Source: Stramenopiles sp. TOSAG23-3 (taxonomy: Eukaryota; Sar). Taken from it: a stretch of DNA of 23,367 nucleotides. The stretch spans positions 1-23,367 of the forward strand of contig LT642282.1 of assembly GCA_900128585.1 (NCBI GenBank). Direction: 5' to 3'. A model generated the notes under the pieces. That model had not been told where the DNA came from. It ran no database searches and worked only from the letters and a program-made list of their open reading frames with translations. Made by a program: the position numbers and the translations under genes. Of this stretch, positions 1 through 7,350 are shown piece by piece. Numbering within the stretch: the stretch's first letter is position 1; the number at the start of each line of letters is the position of its first letter.

Positions 1-396
1 ATTTAAATAATAATAATAATGTACATTACAACATTACAACGTACCCGTTCCAATATATAAAATGGAATCTAAAGTATTATTAGACACCTATAATAACAAC
101 CCATATATTTCTTTAAGTACAAGTATTTAATAGGTAATTTTAGTATTGTCCAAAAATATCAAAAAAACAATAATAATACGACAACAAATACAAGGAGAGG
201 AAAACAACCGTTATTATATCTATTTATTTAATAGTCCAAAATCATTCATCGAAGTAACAAACAAAGTTCAGGAAAGCAAAAAAGGGAGGGGTAGATTTGA
301 TTTAATAAAAGAAGTTAATCAACAAAGTGAGATTTAGAAAGAAAATTGAAAGTGCGGATAATCTTGTTGTTCGGTCGTTCGTTCCATTTTGTTTAA
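1..396. promoter_or_regulatory. AT-rich 5' intergenic region upstream of the TPR gene
   Basis: The stretch is mostly A+T with TAATAA runs at the left edge and no frame with coding character. The one open frame here (146-337) begins with TTG and encodes a Lys/Asn/Ile-rich string typical of translated AT-rich DNA, so I do not call it a gene. A TATTTAATAGGTA word at about 124-136 resembles words in other 5' gaps. The last 60 bases become more mixed in composition, as expected for a 5' UTR. A promoter role is inferred from position only. Confidence 0.4.
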
Positions 397-1212
397 ATGA
401 GCGGAAGTGAAAGTGCTGGTTATGTGAGCGGGTCGAGTGCCGTTGGCCCACCCCTGCCGTCCCCGAGGCTTATGCCGGCAGGGTGTACCTGTTACTTGAA
501 TTTAGTTAGTACGCAGGGAAAATACGTCCCAAAACGGTGTTCTCTGCACAGTCCTTTGGAATTTGATGAGCATAGACCATCTATTCAAGAAGTTATAAAG
601 GAGGTGAAGGCGTTTGACGTAAATGACGTAGACGATTTGACCCCTTTGGGAGTGGATCCAGTCACGATACCGTACGACTTGGCTGAAGAGATGGCGCAGC
701 AGTTTACTTTGCTGCTAGACCGAGTCGGAGTAGACAATATCTCACAGGACGATTGCGCGGAAATTTTGGTTAGACGGGCGACCCTATACAGTGGAATGAA
801 GGATCACGACCGTGCCTACAATGACTGCAAGAAAGCAATCGAGCTACGGAGCGACTATACCCCCGCAATGTTTCGCGGGGGTCACGCTGCGTTCAGGAAA
901 GGCGACTTTGTACAAGCCATTCGCATGTTTCAGCGTGGCTTAAAGCTTTCACCAAATAATAGTGCTTTGCAAAAAGCTTATAGGTGTGCAGTTATAACGG
1001 GGATAAAATCCTTGAAACAATCGACTGCCGTGGGTTGGAGGGAGAACAACATCGAGGGTTTGATCGAAAACTTGATTGAGAACACGCAAAATAATTTACC
1101 CTCGTTTGACCCCGAGAAGAACATTTATAGCGCCCCTCCCGCGATCCCGCCCACTAGCCCAAACGCCAAAGGCGACGCGTTCCAGGTCGCGCCGGAGGAG
1201 CCAAGTAATTGA
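397..1212 (+). CDS. Small TPR protein with an N-terminal Cys/His cluster
   Basis: The protein has 271 residues. It starts at the first ATG of the frame, preceded by TTTAA. Residues 1-28 are Ser/Gly/Pro-rich and look disordered. A compact Cys/His group follows (C30, C32, C48, H51), which could bind a metal but matches no finger I can name. Residues 121-154 and 155-188 form two recognisable tetratricopeptide repeats, with the usual small/aromatic spacing ('RRATLYSGMKDHDRAYND', then 'AMFRGGHAAFRKGDFVQA'). An acidic helical stretch follows, then a Pro-rich tail from about residue 246. TPRs of this type mediate protein-protein contacts, as in co-chaperones and ciliary assembly factors. No catalytic domain is visible, so the partner and pathway are unknown. 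An AATAAA lies at 1332-1337 and could be the polyadenylation signal. Confidence 0.85.
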   Translation: MSGSESAGYVSGSSAVGPPLPSPRLMPAGCTCYLNLVSTQGKYVPKRCSLHSPLEFDEHRPSIQEVIKEVKAFDVNDVDDLTPLGVDPVTIPYDLAEEMAQQFTLLLDRVGVDNISQDDCAEILVRRATLYSGMKDHDRAYNDCKKAIELRSDYTPAMFRGGHAAFRKGDFVQAIRMFQRGLKLSPNNSALQKAYRCAVITGIKSLKQSTAVGWRENNIEGLIENLIENTQNNLPSFDPEKNIYSAPPAIPPTSPNAKGDAFQVAPEEPSN

Positions 1213-1331
1213 GTCAATGGCTGAACGCATTTAGCTTTGTACATAATTGGTATAATATTAGAGAGTCCTTGGAACGTCGTTGCGCGCCTGTTTTGTGGTA
1301 TGTGAGAATAAGTAGGCTTAGAGATTAAAAA

Positions 1332-1337
1332 AATAAA
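1332..1337 (+). terminator. Candidate polyadenylation signal AATAAA for the TPR gene
   Basis: An AATAAA hexamer lies about 120 bases after the stop at 1212, just before the repeat-rich DNA that begins near 1374. The assignment rests on sequence and position only. In AT-rich DNA this hexamer also occurs by chance. Confidence 0.3.
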
Positions 1338-1373
1338 ACTCTTGAAATCCTTTGTTGCTTTAAATTAAAAAAA

Positions 1374-1560
1374 CGAAAAAATGGCTGTTATCGAAGTAAT
1401 TTAAATAAGAACAGAATACTGGCTGTTATTTATGTTTTTAAATTATGTAATGAAAAGAAAAAAGTAGGTGTCAGTTGTCAGTTCAAATTTTACAAAAAGC
1501 AGTCGGTCTACTCTCCCTAAATTTGTAAAACAGCCATAATTTTGTGTTAATAAAAACAAA
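1374..1560. repeat. Degraded MITE-like end motifs (two left-type, one right-type)
   Basis: The motif ATGGCTGTTAT...AAGTAATTTAAAT at about 1379-1405 and TGGCTGTTATTTATG at about 1420-1434 resemble the left terminal inverted repeat of the element at 8659-8972. AAAACAGCCATAATTTTGTG, followed by AATAAAAACAAA, at 1527-1560 resembles its right end. The interior shows no clear similarity to the full element, so these look like remnants of diverged or nested insertions. The assignment rests on motif similarity seen by eye. Confidence 0.35.
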
Positions 1561-1698
1561 GTATATCAACTAGTAAAACCAAAAGAGCAAAGATAAGTTC
1601 GCAGTTCATGAAGGATGCAAACCTAGAATGTCTAAATCTACATTTCATTTCGCAGTTCATTAATTTTAATAATTACTTAAATAACAGCCAATTTTCCT
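1561..1698 (-). mobile_element. Partial MITE-like element, inverted relative to the 8659-8972 copy
   Basis: This block matches the reverse complement of 8667-8800 over about 135 bases with roughly 90% identity by eye. One shared core, positions 1578-1614, is uninterrupted and includes AGCAAAGATAAGTTCGCAGT. The block ends at 1664-1698 in the same terminal motif (ATTACTTAAATAACAGCCAA). The other half of the element (equivalent of 8801-8972) is missing, so this is a truncated copy. No transposase is encoded, consistent with a non-autonomous element. Confidence 0.6.
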
Positions 1699-1710
1699 GT
1701 ATAATAAAAA

Positions 1711-1900
1711 CAAAAAATTGGCTAAAGTAATTAAAATTTACTAGTAACATACGTTATCTGGACAAAAACTAATTATATTGTAAAAAGGAAGGATTAATTG
1801 GAAATTTCAAGAGGTAAATTTAGTAGTCATATTTAACTTTAAGAATTTTTTGATTAATATATATATCGCAATTATATAACAGCCATTATTTTGTTTTTAC
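1711..1900. repeat. Second MITE-like fragment, head-to-head with the previous one
   Basis: AAAAATTGGCT...AAGTAATTAAAATTTA at 1711-1740 is a left-type terminal repeat lying only about 12 bases from the right-type terminal repeat at 1664-1698. The two together form an interrupted palindrome. ATATAACAGCCATTATTTTG at about 1875-1894 could be the matching right end, giving a short element of about 190 bases. It includes the first copy of the direct repeat at 1758-1822. Boundaries are approximate. Confidence 0.35.
1758..1822 (+). repeat. Direct repeat, copy 1
   Basis: CTGGACAAAAACTAATT through GGAAATTTCAAGAGGTAAAT is repeated at 1969-2033 with a few substitutions and a short gap. The shared tail GGAAATTTCAAGAG is exact in both copies. 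Copies are about 210 bases apart. Confidence 0.6.
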
Positions 1901-1968
1901 TCTTTTTCTCTTTTTTTAAACAGTTCTGTTGAAACAAATCGCAGTACATTGAAGGACGTAAAACTTTA

Positions 1969-2033
1969 CTGGGCAAAAACAAACTTCATTGTACGGAAGG
2001 ATGAATCGGAAATTTCAAGAGGGTAATTTAAAG
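1969..2033 (+). repeat. Direct repeat, copy 2, next to a gene 3' end
   Basis: This is the second copy of the 1758-1822 repeat, ending about 20 bases from the stop codon of the mitochondrial orphan gene on the opposite strand (2052). It is preceded at about 1939-1955 by a diverged TCGCAGTACATTGAAGGA, which resembles the TTCGCAGTTCATGAAGGA word inside the element at 1561-1698. Copy 2 therefore probably belongs to the same repeat family and forms part of that gene's 3' UTR. Confidence 0.55.
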
Positions 2034-2051
2034 AATTCTTACTCTTGCCGC

Positions 2052-2873
2052 TTACATTCCGGTGGGAATGTCAGCAGTGCGTAAAATGGCTTGCATCGCA
2101 GCTGCCATGTTATGTTGAATCTCTGGGTCGGCCATATTTTTCATCATTTCAGCTTGCAACAGCACGTAGCCTTCTTCCCCTGGCATTCCGTAAGCCTCTG
2201 TAGTTTTCATTTGCAATGGAACAAGCGCCGCCATCAGGGCCGGCTGCTTCTTCTCGATATCCAATGGCTTTACGTTATTCTCCACCTCCCTCAAAAACTC
2301 AGGGTTTTGCATATTCTGACTAATTTCCTTTGCCATTGCCCTCAATTGGTCCACAGGAATACTCTTTTCCCCAAGGTCCACACCAAACGCATTATTCAAG
2401 AGTAAGGTCCAACTTTCGCTCGAAAGCTCCTGCAACTCCTTGATTTCGGGAGTATCTTCCATCCCTTGAAGTGCTTGGCCAATTTCCATTGTGTAGGTCT
2501 GAAGGCCAAGTTGGTCCCCTGTAAAACCGAATGGTACGATCACGTGCAAGCTTACACCAAAATAAACATCCAACATAGACTGCCAGCGGACAGAAAGAGC
2601 AACATCTTTCTGTTCGTTGATTTCCTGCAGACGCACCAGAGCGTTCGATGACTCCAGGTACATGTTGATCGTTTCGACAATGTTCAAGGCTTTGTCAACA
2701 TTTAGGTTAGGCGCCCCTCTCCACATTCCCGTTGTCTGGGCAGAAAACGACACTTTCTGCTGCATTCCATACCTCTCTGGTTGGAACCCTGAGACAGCAC
2801 CCTTCCTGGCAAGTTGGAAGCGACTGGCTACCACCCCGCGTGCGGCGGCAGTTCTGAACACTCTAGAGATCAT
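2052..2873 (-). CDS. Unrecognised protein with a probable mitochondrial presequence
   Basis: The protein has 273 residues and starts at the ATG on the complement of 2871-2873. The first 50 residues (MISRVFRTAAARGVVASRFQ and onward) are rich in Arg, Ala and Ser, lack acidic residues until about position 33, and can form an amphipathic helix, which is the classical look of a mitochondrial matrix-targeting signal. The predicted mature part is acidic and helical, rich in Met, Gln, Leu and Glu. It has no transmembrane stretch, no cofactor motif and no repeat that I can see. I do not recognise the family. A structural or assembly role in mitochondria is possible but unsupported. The gene is convergent with the TPR gene and divergent from the TTL-family gene. 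Confidence 0.8.
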   Translation of the reverse strand: MISRVFRTAAARGVVASRFQLARKGAVSGFQPERYGMQQKVSFSAQTTGMWRGAPNLNVDKALNIVETINMYLESSNALVRLQEINEQKDVALSVRWQSMLDVYFGVSLHVIVPFGFTGDQLGLQTYTMEIGQALQGMEDTPEIKELQELSSESWTLLLNNAFGVDLGEKSIPVDQLRAMAKEISQNMQNPEFLREVENNVKPLDIEKKQPALMAALVPLQMKTTEAYGMPGEEGYVLLQAEMMKNMADPEIQHNMAAAMQAILRTADIPTGM

Positions 2874-4010
2874 ATCGGTTTTAAAACGTTTATATGTAGG
2901 CTTGATTATGTTATTACTTTGTTATTGAAACGGTTTTTGTATTCTCACGAACACCTTGAAGTGTTTCTCACTTTTAAAAATGAATCGATATTATCAACAA
3001 TAGCATATAGTACATACATTCATTAAAATGTCTTGTTTGGTGATTTTCGCGTCACTTCATCTCTTTTGGTTCTTTTGGGTGGTTGGTATGGGGGCGCGAG
3101 GAGGAGGAGGAGGAGGAGCGCAATTTAAAACTGTGTGGTAATACATAATATTATTATTTTATTTTTTAATAGTATAGATCGATGATTTTATCATCTATTA
3201 ATAATGGACAATATCGTATAATACAATGCTTTTTTTATTTTGTTGAAGAAGGCCTCCTTGATTAATAAATCTAAGATTTTGCATTATTCATATTAGACTA
3301 TCTAGTATTATAATAACTATAACTGGTGGTAGACTAATAATATTTGTTAGTAGTCTATTATATATTTGTTATATTTATTATTTAATGAGTTTATAATAAT
3401 GTGGATTTGATTACACCAACCACACCACAACACCGTAGTAGATGAAGAATGAAGATGAGATACGACGACTAATATTATAACAACACAACTACCGTACGAA
3501 TAATAATAATAATAAAAAAAAATTATTAAAAAAATATAATAAAAAAATTATAATAATTATTTTTTATTTTATTATATTTAATATCATCAGTGATGATGAC
3601 ACCAAAAAGTGCGCAATGAAACAAAATCAGAAATCGGGTCTTCGGCGGGGTCGATATCGCACGAAAACGTCACTTTTCATAAGAAAGCATCAATTGAAAA
3701 GTATCTTTAGCGGACGTTAGAATTTCCCTGCAATGATTTGCCACTCGTAGTTGTCGACGCAGTGCTAGTTTCAACTGGACGGGGGTGTGCATATATAGTT
3801 GTCCGTCCGCCCTCTCCACCGAAAACGAGGGTAACTTTTAGAATTATGACGCTGGCGTCAAAGCGGGGGAATAGGTGTCCATTTCTTCACAATGCGGTGT
3901 TGAAAAGTTTTCTCTGCTCTATTTTATTTTTTTACTTTTTTGCGCGTCAAAATAAAGAAAAGAGAGTGCGTCAACACCAGCAGGCTGTTGTTCGACTTGC
4001 GGCTCGGGCG
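2874..4010. promoter_or_regulatory. Divergent promoter region with simple-sequence tracts
   Basis: The region separates the 5' ends of the mitochondrial orphan and the TTL-family gene. It holds a pure (GAG)7 tract at 3098-3118, TAA/TTA-rich DNA from about 3130 to 3580, and a more mixed stretch from about 3600 onward that is probably the 5' leader of the TTL gene. The TTL frame stays open upstream (first in-frame ATG at 3846), but the translation there is low-complexity and hydrophobic and does not resemble the family. No other coding frame is convincing. Confidence 0.45.
3098..3118 (+). repeat. (GAG)7 microsatellite
   Basis: Seven uninterrupted GAG units are flanked by GGGGCGC on the left and CGCAATTT on the right. 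The tract is purine-only on the plus strand and lies in the divergent promoter region. Nothing in the sequence assigns it a function. Confidence 0.9.
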
Positions 4011-5351
4011 ATGCCTCCGAAGAAAGTCTCGGAACAAACAAAGGATACTCCCACCGAAAAACAGTTTTTGAGGGCCGAGGACAGCGATGAAGGCACCTCC
4101 GGTGACGTTCAGAAAACCAGGATAATAGCACAAACCACCAATGTTCTGAAAAAGTACGCAAGAGCTCCCGAAAAAACGCACAACGCGTTTTATTCTCGCC
4201 CGGAGAATGGAAAAGTCGCCCAGTACTTGTTGTCGAAAGGTTGGACGTCTGCGTCAGAGGCCGAAGACGCGTCCATCATTTGGTATCAAAAGAAGCAGAA
4301 TATACCGTGGGCGGATCTTTCAAGATGGCACCGAGCAAATCACTTCCGGAGAGAACGTGAACTAGGCCACAAAGGCCGCCTGCTGCATTATTTAAAGGAC
4401 TACGAGGCCTCTGAGAATGTCAAATTGCCATTTGTCCCAGAATCCTACCGGTCGTGGAATGAAAACGAGCGAAAAGCGTTTCTTGAAAAGGTATCGGACC
4501 CCAGCGATAACACGCCCTGGATAACTAAAATCCCTCACAAAGACGGGGGAAGGGGGATTTCTTTGATCGAACCAAAATCTCCGGAGCTGGAAACCCTAAA
4601 GTCGGTGTTGAAAAATTACGCAGTGGACGAATCCGAATTAATTATCCAAAAGTACGTTCAGAACATCATGCTGTACAAAGGCAGGAAGTTCGACTTGCGG
4701 ATATATTGGGTAATTGCGTCGTGGAACCCCTTGCTTGTGTATTACCACGATGGTACGTTGCGTGTGAGCATTGACAAGTACAACCAAGCGAACTATACGG
4801 ATTTAAAAGTTCATTTAACCAATGCTGTTATGCAAAAATCAAGTGTACATTACGAAAAAAAAGTGGAGAGCACGCGGAAAACGATGGGTGCGTTTGAGGA
4901 GTACCTAGCAGAGCAGGATGCTACCCCAAATGGAAACGTTCCCAAGAATTACGACGATGCGCTTCTGCGTGCAAAAAGTTTGAAAGGAACGTCCCCCTTG
5001 GATCACGTCAAATGCCGGATAAAGAAGGCGTTAAGAACAATAGTTAGAGCCACGGCCACGGCTATCTTAGACAAGCGAGACACGGAGCCTGAAAACGGAT
5101 TTTCACTTTTGGGCGCTGATTTTATGGTTGATAGACAGTTGAATATCTGGCTGACTGAAGTGCAATCAGGCCCTGGGTTGCCTCACAACACACAAGCTGT
5201 GGCCGGGGTAATGTCCGAGATGATACCGCAACTGATGAACATGGTACTGGAGATAAGGAAGAAACAGGAAGCGGGAATGCCTCTGTTGCCGCTAAAGTAT
5301 GTAGGGAATTTTGAGCCGGTCGTTGTCCCTGGATTTGAATTGTCTTGTTGA
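4011..5351 (+). CDS. Tubulin-tyrosine ligase (TTL/TTLL) family protein
   Basis: From the ATG at 4011 the protein has 446 residues. TTL-family enzymes are ATP-grasp ligases that add tyrosine, glutamate or glycine to tubulin tails, typically on axonemal and other stable microtubules. Recognisable landmarks are the WITK...GGRGI nucleotide-binding segment (170-183), IIQKYVQNIMLYKGRKFDLR (211-230), the R/IYW...LLVYY strand (230-245), and the C-terminal metal/ATP motif LGADFMVD...WLTEVQSGPGL (368-390). E383 matches the acidic metal ligand, while the residue two positions on is Gln385 instead of the usual Asn. The N-terminal 50 residues are charged and probably disordered. The frame is open further upstream to an in-frame ATG at 3846, but that extension (translated T-rich DNA) is not family-like, so I place the start at 4011. 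The exact modification it makes cannot be told from sequence. Confidence 0.9.
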   Translation: MPPKKVSEQTKDTPTEKQFLRAEDSDEGTSGDVQKTRIIAQTTNVLKKYARAPEKTHNAFYSRPENGKVAQYLLSKGWTSASEAEDASIIWYQKKQNIPWADLSRWHRANHFRRERELGHKGRLLHYLKDYEASENVKLPFVPESYRSWNENERKAFLEKVSDPSDNTPWITKIPHKDGGRGISLIEPKSPELETLKSVLKNYAVDESELIIQKYVQNIMLYKGRKFDLRIYWVIASWNPLLVYYHDGTLRVSIDKYNQANYTDLKVHLTNAVMQKSSVHYEKKVESTRKTMGAFEEYLAEQDATPNGNVPKNYDDALLRAKSLKGTSPLDHVKCRIKKALRTIVRATATAILDKRDTEPENGFSLLGADFMVDRQLNIWLTEVQSGPGLPHNTQAVAGVMSEMIPQLMNMVLEIRKKQEAGMPLLPLKYVGNFEPVVVPGFELSC

Positions 5352-5844
5352 ATTTTTGAAGGAGGGAGGGTGCATCACCTTATTGGTGAAAATTGAAAAA
5401 TAGGGAAGTTTAAAAGAACGAACTAGAACGTCGTGTGTAAGATTCTAAAAAAAAAAAATTATATAGTAATGTTTTAAGACTCTCATTTGTGTAAGATTCT
5501 TAACGCAATTTTCCCATTTTTTTGTTGTATAAGGTATAAGCTAAAGTCTATCTTTGCAGAGACATGAAATTAGTGTGCGGAAATGGGTATTATATCTTTT
5601 ACTGTTTCAGAAACTTACGTTATTTATTTTTGAGGTATAATTTGTTTTTTTAAAGAAGAAGAATTTTAAATATCTTTTTTAGAAACAGTTTTAAACTGTT
5701 CCTGTACACTTTTTTTAAGATGAATATTTCGTACACGTATGTAGAGTCGACTATTAGTTTTTCAATTGGGCATTGCTCCCCTCCTGGGTTGACCTTTGTC
5801 CTTGGGTGCCCCTTTCTGATATCCGAAAGGCAGTCGGTGGATCT
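5352..5844. other. Convergent gap between the TTL and thymidine kinase genes
   Basis: This 493-base non-coding gap is AT-rich with poly-A and poly-T runs but without the TAATAA or GGTAC words of the 5' gaps. A short hairpin-forming sequence AACAGTTTTAAACTGTT lies at 5684-5700 (7-bp arms, 3-base loop). The frame on the plus strand at 5720-5920 is the antisense of the thymidine kinase 3' end and is not a gene. I see no MITE-like repeat here. Confidence 0.5.
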
Positions 5845-6597
5845 TTACAGGCCCCCCTTTTCCATTCCTACAGCACGTACTTGCTTGACAGTTTGGGGGG
5901 ATGAAGTTTTTGCAATTTGATTTGCAGTTTTCTCTCGCAACGGGGATTTGAAAGAAAGAGTTTTGTGCACCTTCCTTTTGTGAGCTGTTTCCTCAAAGAA
6001 GCAAGTGCGGCACACGGGTCGGTACATTTCTGCCCCACCAATAAGCTCGACACGAGTATCCGATATTGTGCGCTGGGTGAAAGATGCGCTGTGGTTTTTG
6101 CAGCTAGCGCAGACAGCTGTTAACTTGGTGACTGACTCTGCCATGGGGATAAGCTGACAGATTTTCCCGAAGGGTTTCCTCTGGAAGTCGCCGTCTAGCG
6201 CCGCAATAACTACTACTACGCCCATATTTGCAACGCGTTCAGCAAATTCTTCTAGATCATCGAAAAATTGACCCTCGTCTATCCCAACCACGTCGTACTG
6301 GCTGTCCGGAGTGATCTCGACGTCACTCAGCCTCACTACGTTCTGTGCTGGGAGGCTGTTTGACTTGTCGTGGGTCATGACCGTGTCGTCCGAGTACCTT
6401 TTGTCTTTTGCATATTTCAGCACCAGGCAACGCTTACCAGCATATTGGTAGCGCCTTACTCGCCTCAACAACTCCGTGCTCTTTCCACAGAACATAGGGC
6501 CAATGATCAGATCAATTCGCCCTCGCCGTTTTGACCGCCCGTCAATGGAACACGTACGGGCGAAAACTTTCGAAGGAGATTCCTCAATGTAATTCAT
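5845..6597 (-). CDS. Thymidine kinase, TK1-like (type II)
   Basis: The enzyme phosphorylates thymidine to dTMP with ATP in the salvage pathway. The ATG at 6597 gives 250 residues; the frame extends to 6630 only through a GTG, so I use 6597. Residues 27-200 are a full type II core: P-loop GPMFCGKST (33-41), the D107-E-G-Q-F segment with the expected catalytic Glu108, the ALDGDFQRKPFG segment (133-144), and a zinc ribbon with C163-x2-C166 and C196-x2-C199. VELIGGAEMYRPVC (183-196) matches the substrate-binding lasso. A basic N-terminal tail of about 26 residues precedes the core, and the C-terminal 50 residues are Lys/Ser/Thr-rich. No KEN box, used for cell-cycle degradation of the vertebrate TK1, is visible. 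It is convergent with the TTL gene and divergent from the carrier gene. Confidence 0.96.
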   Translation of the reverse strand: MNYIEESPSKVFARTCSIDGRSKRRGRIDLIIGPMFCGKSTELLRRVRRYQYAGKRCLVLKYAKDKRYSDDTVMTHDKSNSLPAQNVVRLSDVEITPDSQYDVVGIDEGQFFDDLEEFAERVANMGVVVVIAALDGDFQRKPFGKICQLIPMAESVTKLTAVCASCKNHSASFTQRTISDTRVELIGGAEMYRPVCRTCFFEETAHKRKVHKTLSFKSPLREKTANQIAKTSSPQTVKQVRAVGMEKGGL

Positions 6598-7208
6598 ATT
6601 TGTCCACTTGTTTCGTTGTCCGGTATTCACGTGGGGTCTTTTTCAAGTGTTTAATGCCGAAAATTAAATACCTAGCGTATCGAAGCGCTTCTAAAAATTA
6701 ATTCTCTCCCTTCTTTTTCAGGATCACGTACGAGAGCTAAACGAAGAGCTATTCTAAAAAATAATATACAAAGTAAACATTTTTTAAACTGACTTGTGCC
6801 ATAATAGTGCAATAGTATTATATTTCTTTATTTTTTTATTGAAAAAAGTGCGCGTTATAAAAAAATACATCCACACAGTATAAAGAGAAGTTGAGCGGGA
6901 ATCTCTTTCAATGATATGAATACGTAAATAGACCGACAGACAGAACGACTACTACGAGGTACCTAACTTGGTAGTAATATAACTACGTAACTATGAGGAA
7001 GTGCGTTTGAATTTTTATATTATTATCTACCAAGAGTGGTATTAGCTACCTTGGTATTTATATATAGTCTTAAATATATATGGAATGTATTAAAATCCTT
7101 AGCTATAAACTTATAAAAATAATTAAATATCTTAAATTCTTCGCCTCGTACACAGTACCGGTATAATAGTAATAGCTGTTGTTGGTATTAATATTTATAT
7201 AATATTGT

Positions 7209-7220
7209 GGGGGGGGGGGG
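7209..7220 (+). repeat. G12 homopolymer
   Basis: Twelve consecutive G residues sit in otherwise AT-rich DNA of the divergent promoter region. It is directly visible. A similar run of nine G residues lies at 13054-13062 in another 5' gap. Confidence 0.85.
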
Positions 7221-7338
7221 ATTATATTAAATATAATAAATTATGCAGTCGATCTTTTTTCGATCTTCTCCTTCCTTCTTCAGTATTAAATACCGTAGGG
7301 TACCCGCCCGTAACCAACCGAAATTGGTACGGTTGTTC

Positions 7339-7350
7339 GGTACCGGTACC
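7339..7350. promoter_or_regulatory. 12-bp perfect palindrome GGTACCGGTACC
   Basis: The sequence is identical to its reverse complement and consists of two GGTACC units in tandem. It lies about 305 bases upstream of the carrier start, within a cluster of related words. It could be a protein-binding site, but nothing beyond symmetry and recurrence supports that. Confidence 0.35.

Larger units (their letters stand above)
1213..2051. other. Convergent intergenic gap built largely from repeat fragments
   Basis: This 839-base gap separates the 3' ends of the TPR gene and the mitochondrial orphan. I see no coding frame. From about 1374 to 2035 it consists of fragments of one repeat family: several copies of the end motif AACAGCCAATTTT or its reverse complement, an approximately 135-bp block shared in inverted orientation with 8667-8800, and an approximately 65-bp direct duplication. 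These are listed separately. Confidence 0.6.

Noticed and set aside
146-337. Plus-strand frame of 63 codons near the left edge
   Set aside because: It starts with TTG, lies in strongly AT-rich DNA and translates to a Lys/Asn/Ile-rich string without domain features.
1213-2051. A CRISPR-like array, because of repeated AACAGCC words
   Set aside because: Spacing is irregular, the copies occur in both orientations and they match terminal repeats of a dispersed element. The genome is eukaryotic.
3738-4010. Full upstream extension of the TTL-family protein from 3738
   Set aside because: The frame begins with TTG, not ATG, and the translated leader has no similarity to the family. Only the in-frame ATG at 3846 remains as an alternative and is listed as a finding.
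5684-5700. Hairpin AACAGTTTTAAACTGTT as a transcription terminator
   Set aside because: Its arms are 7 bp of mostly A/T and the genome is eukaryotic, where such hairpins are not the usual terminators. It could be chance in AT-rich DNA.
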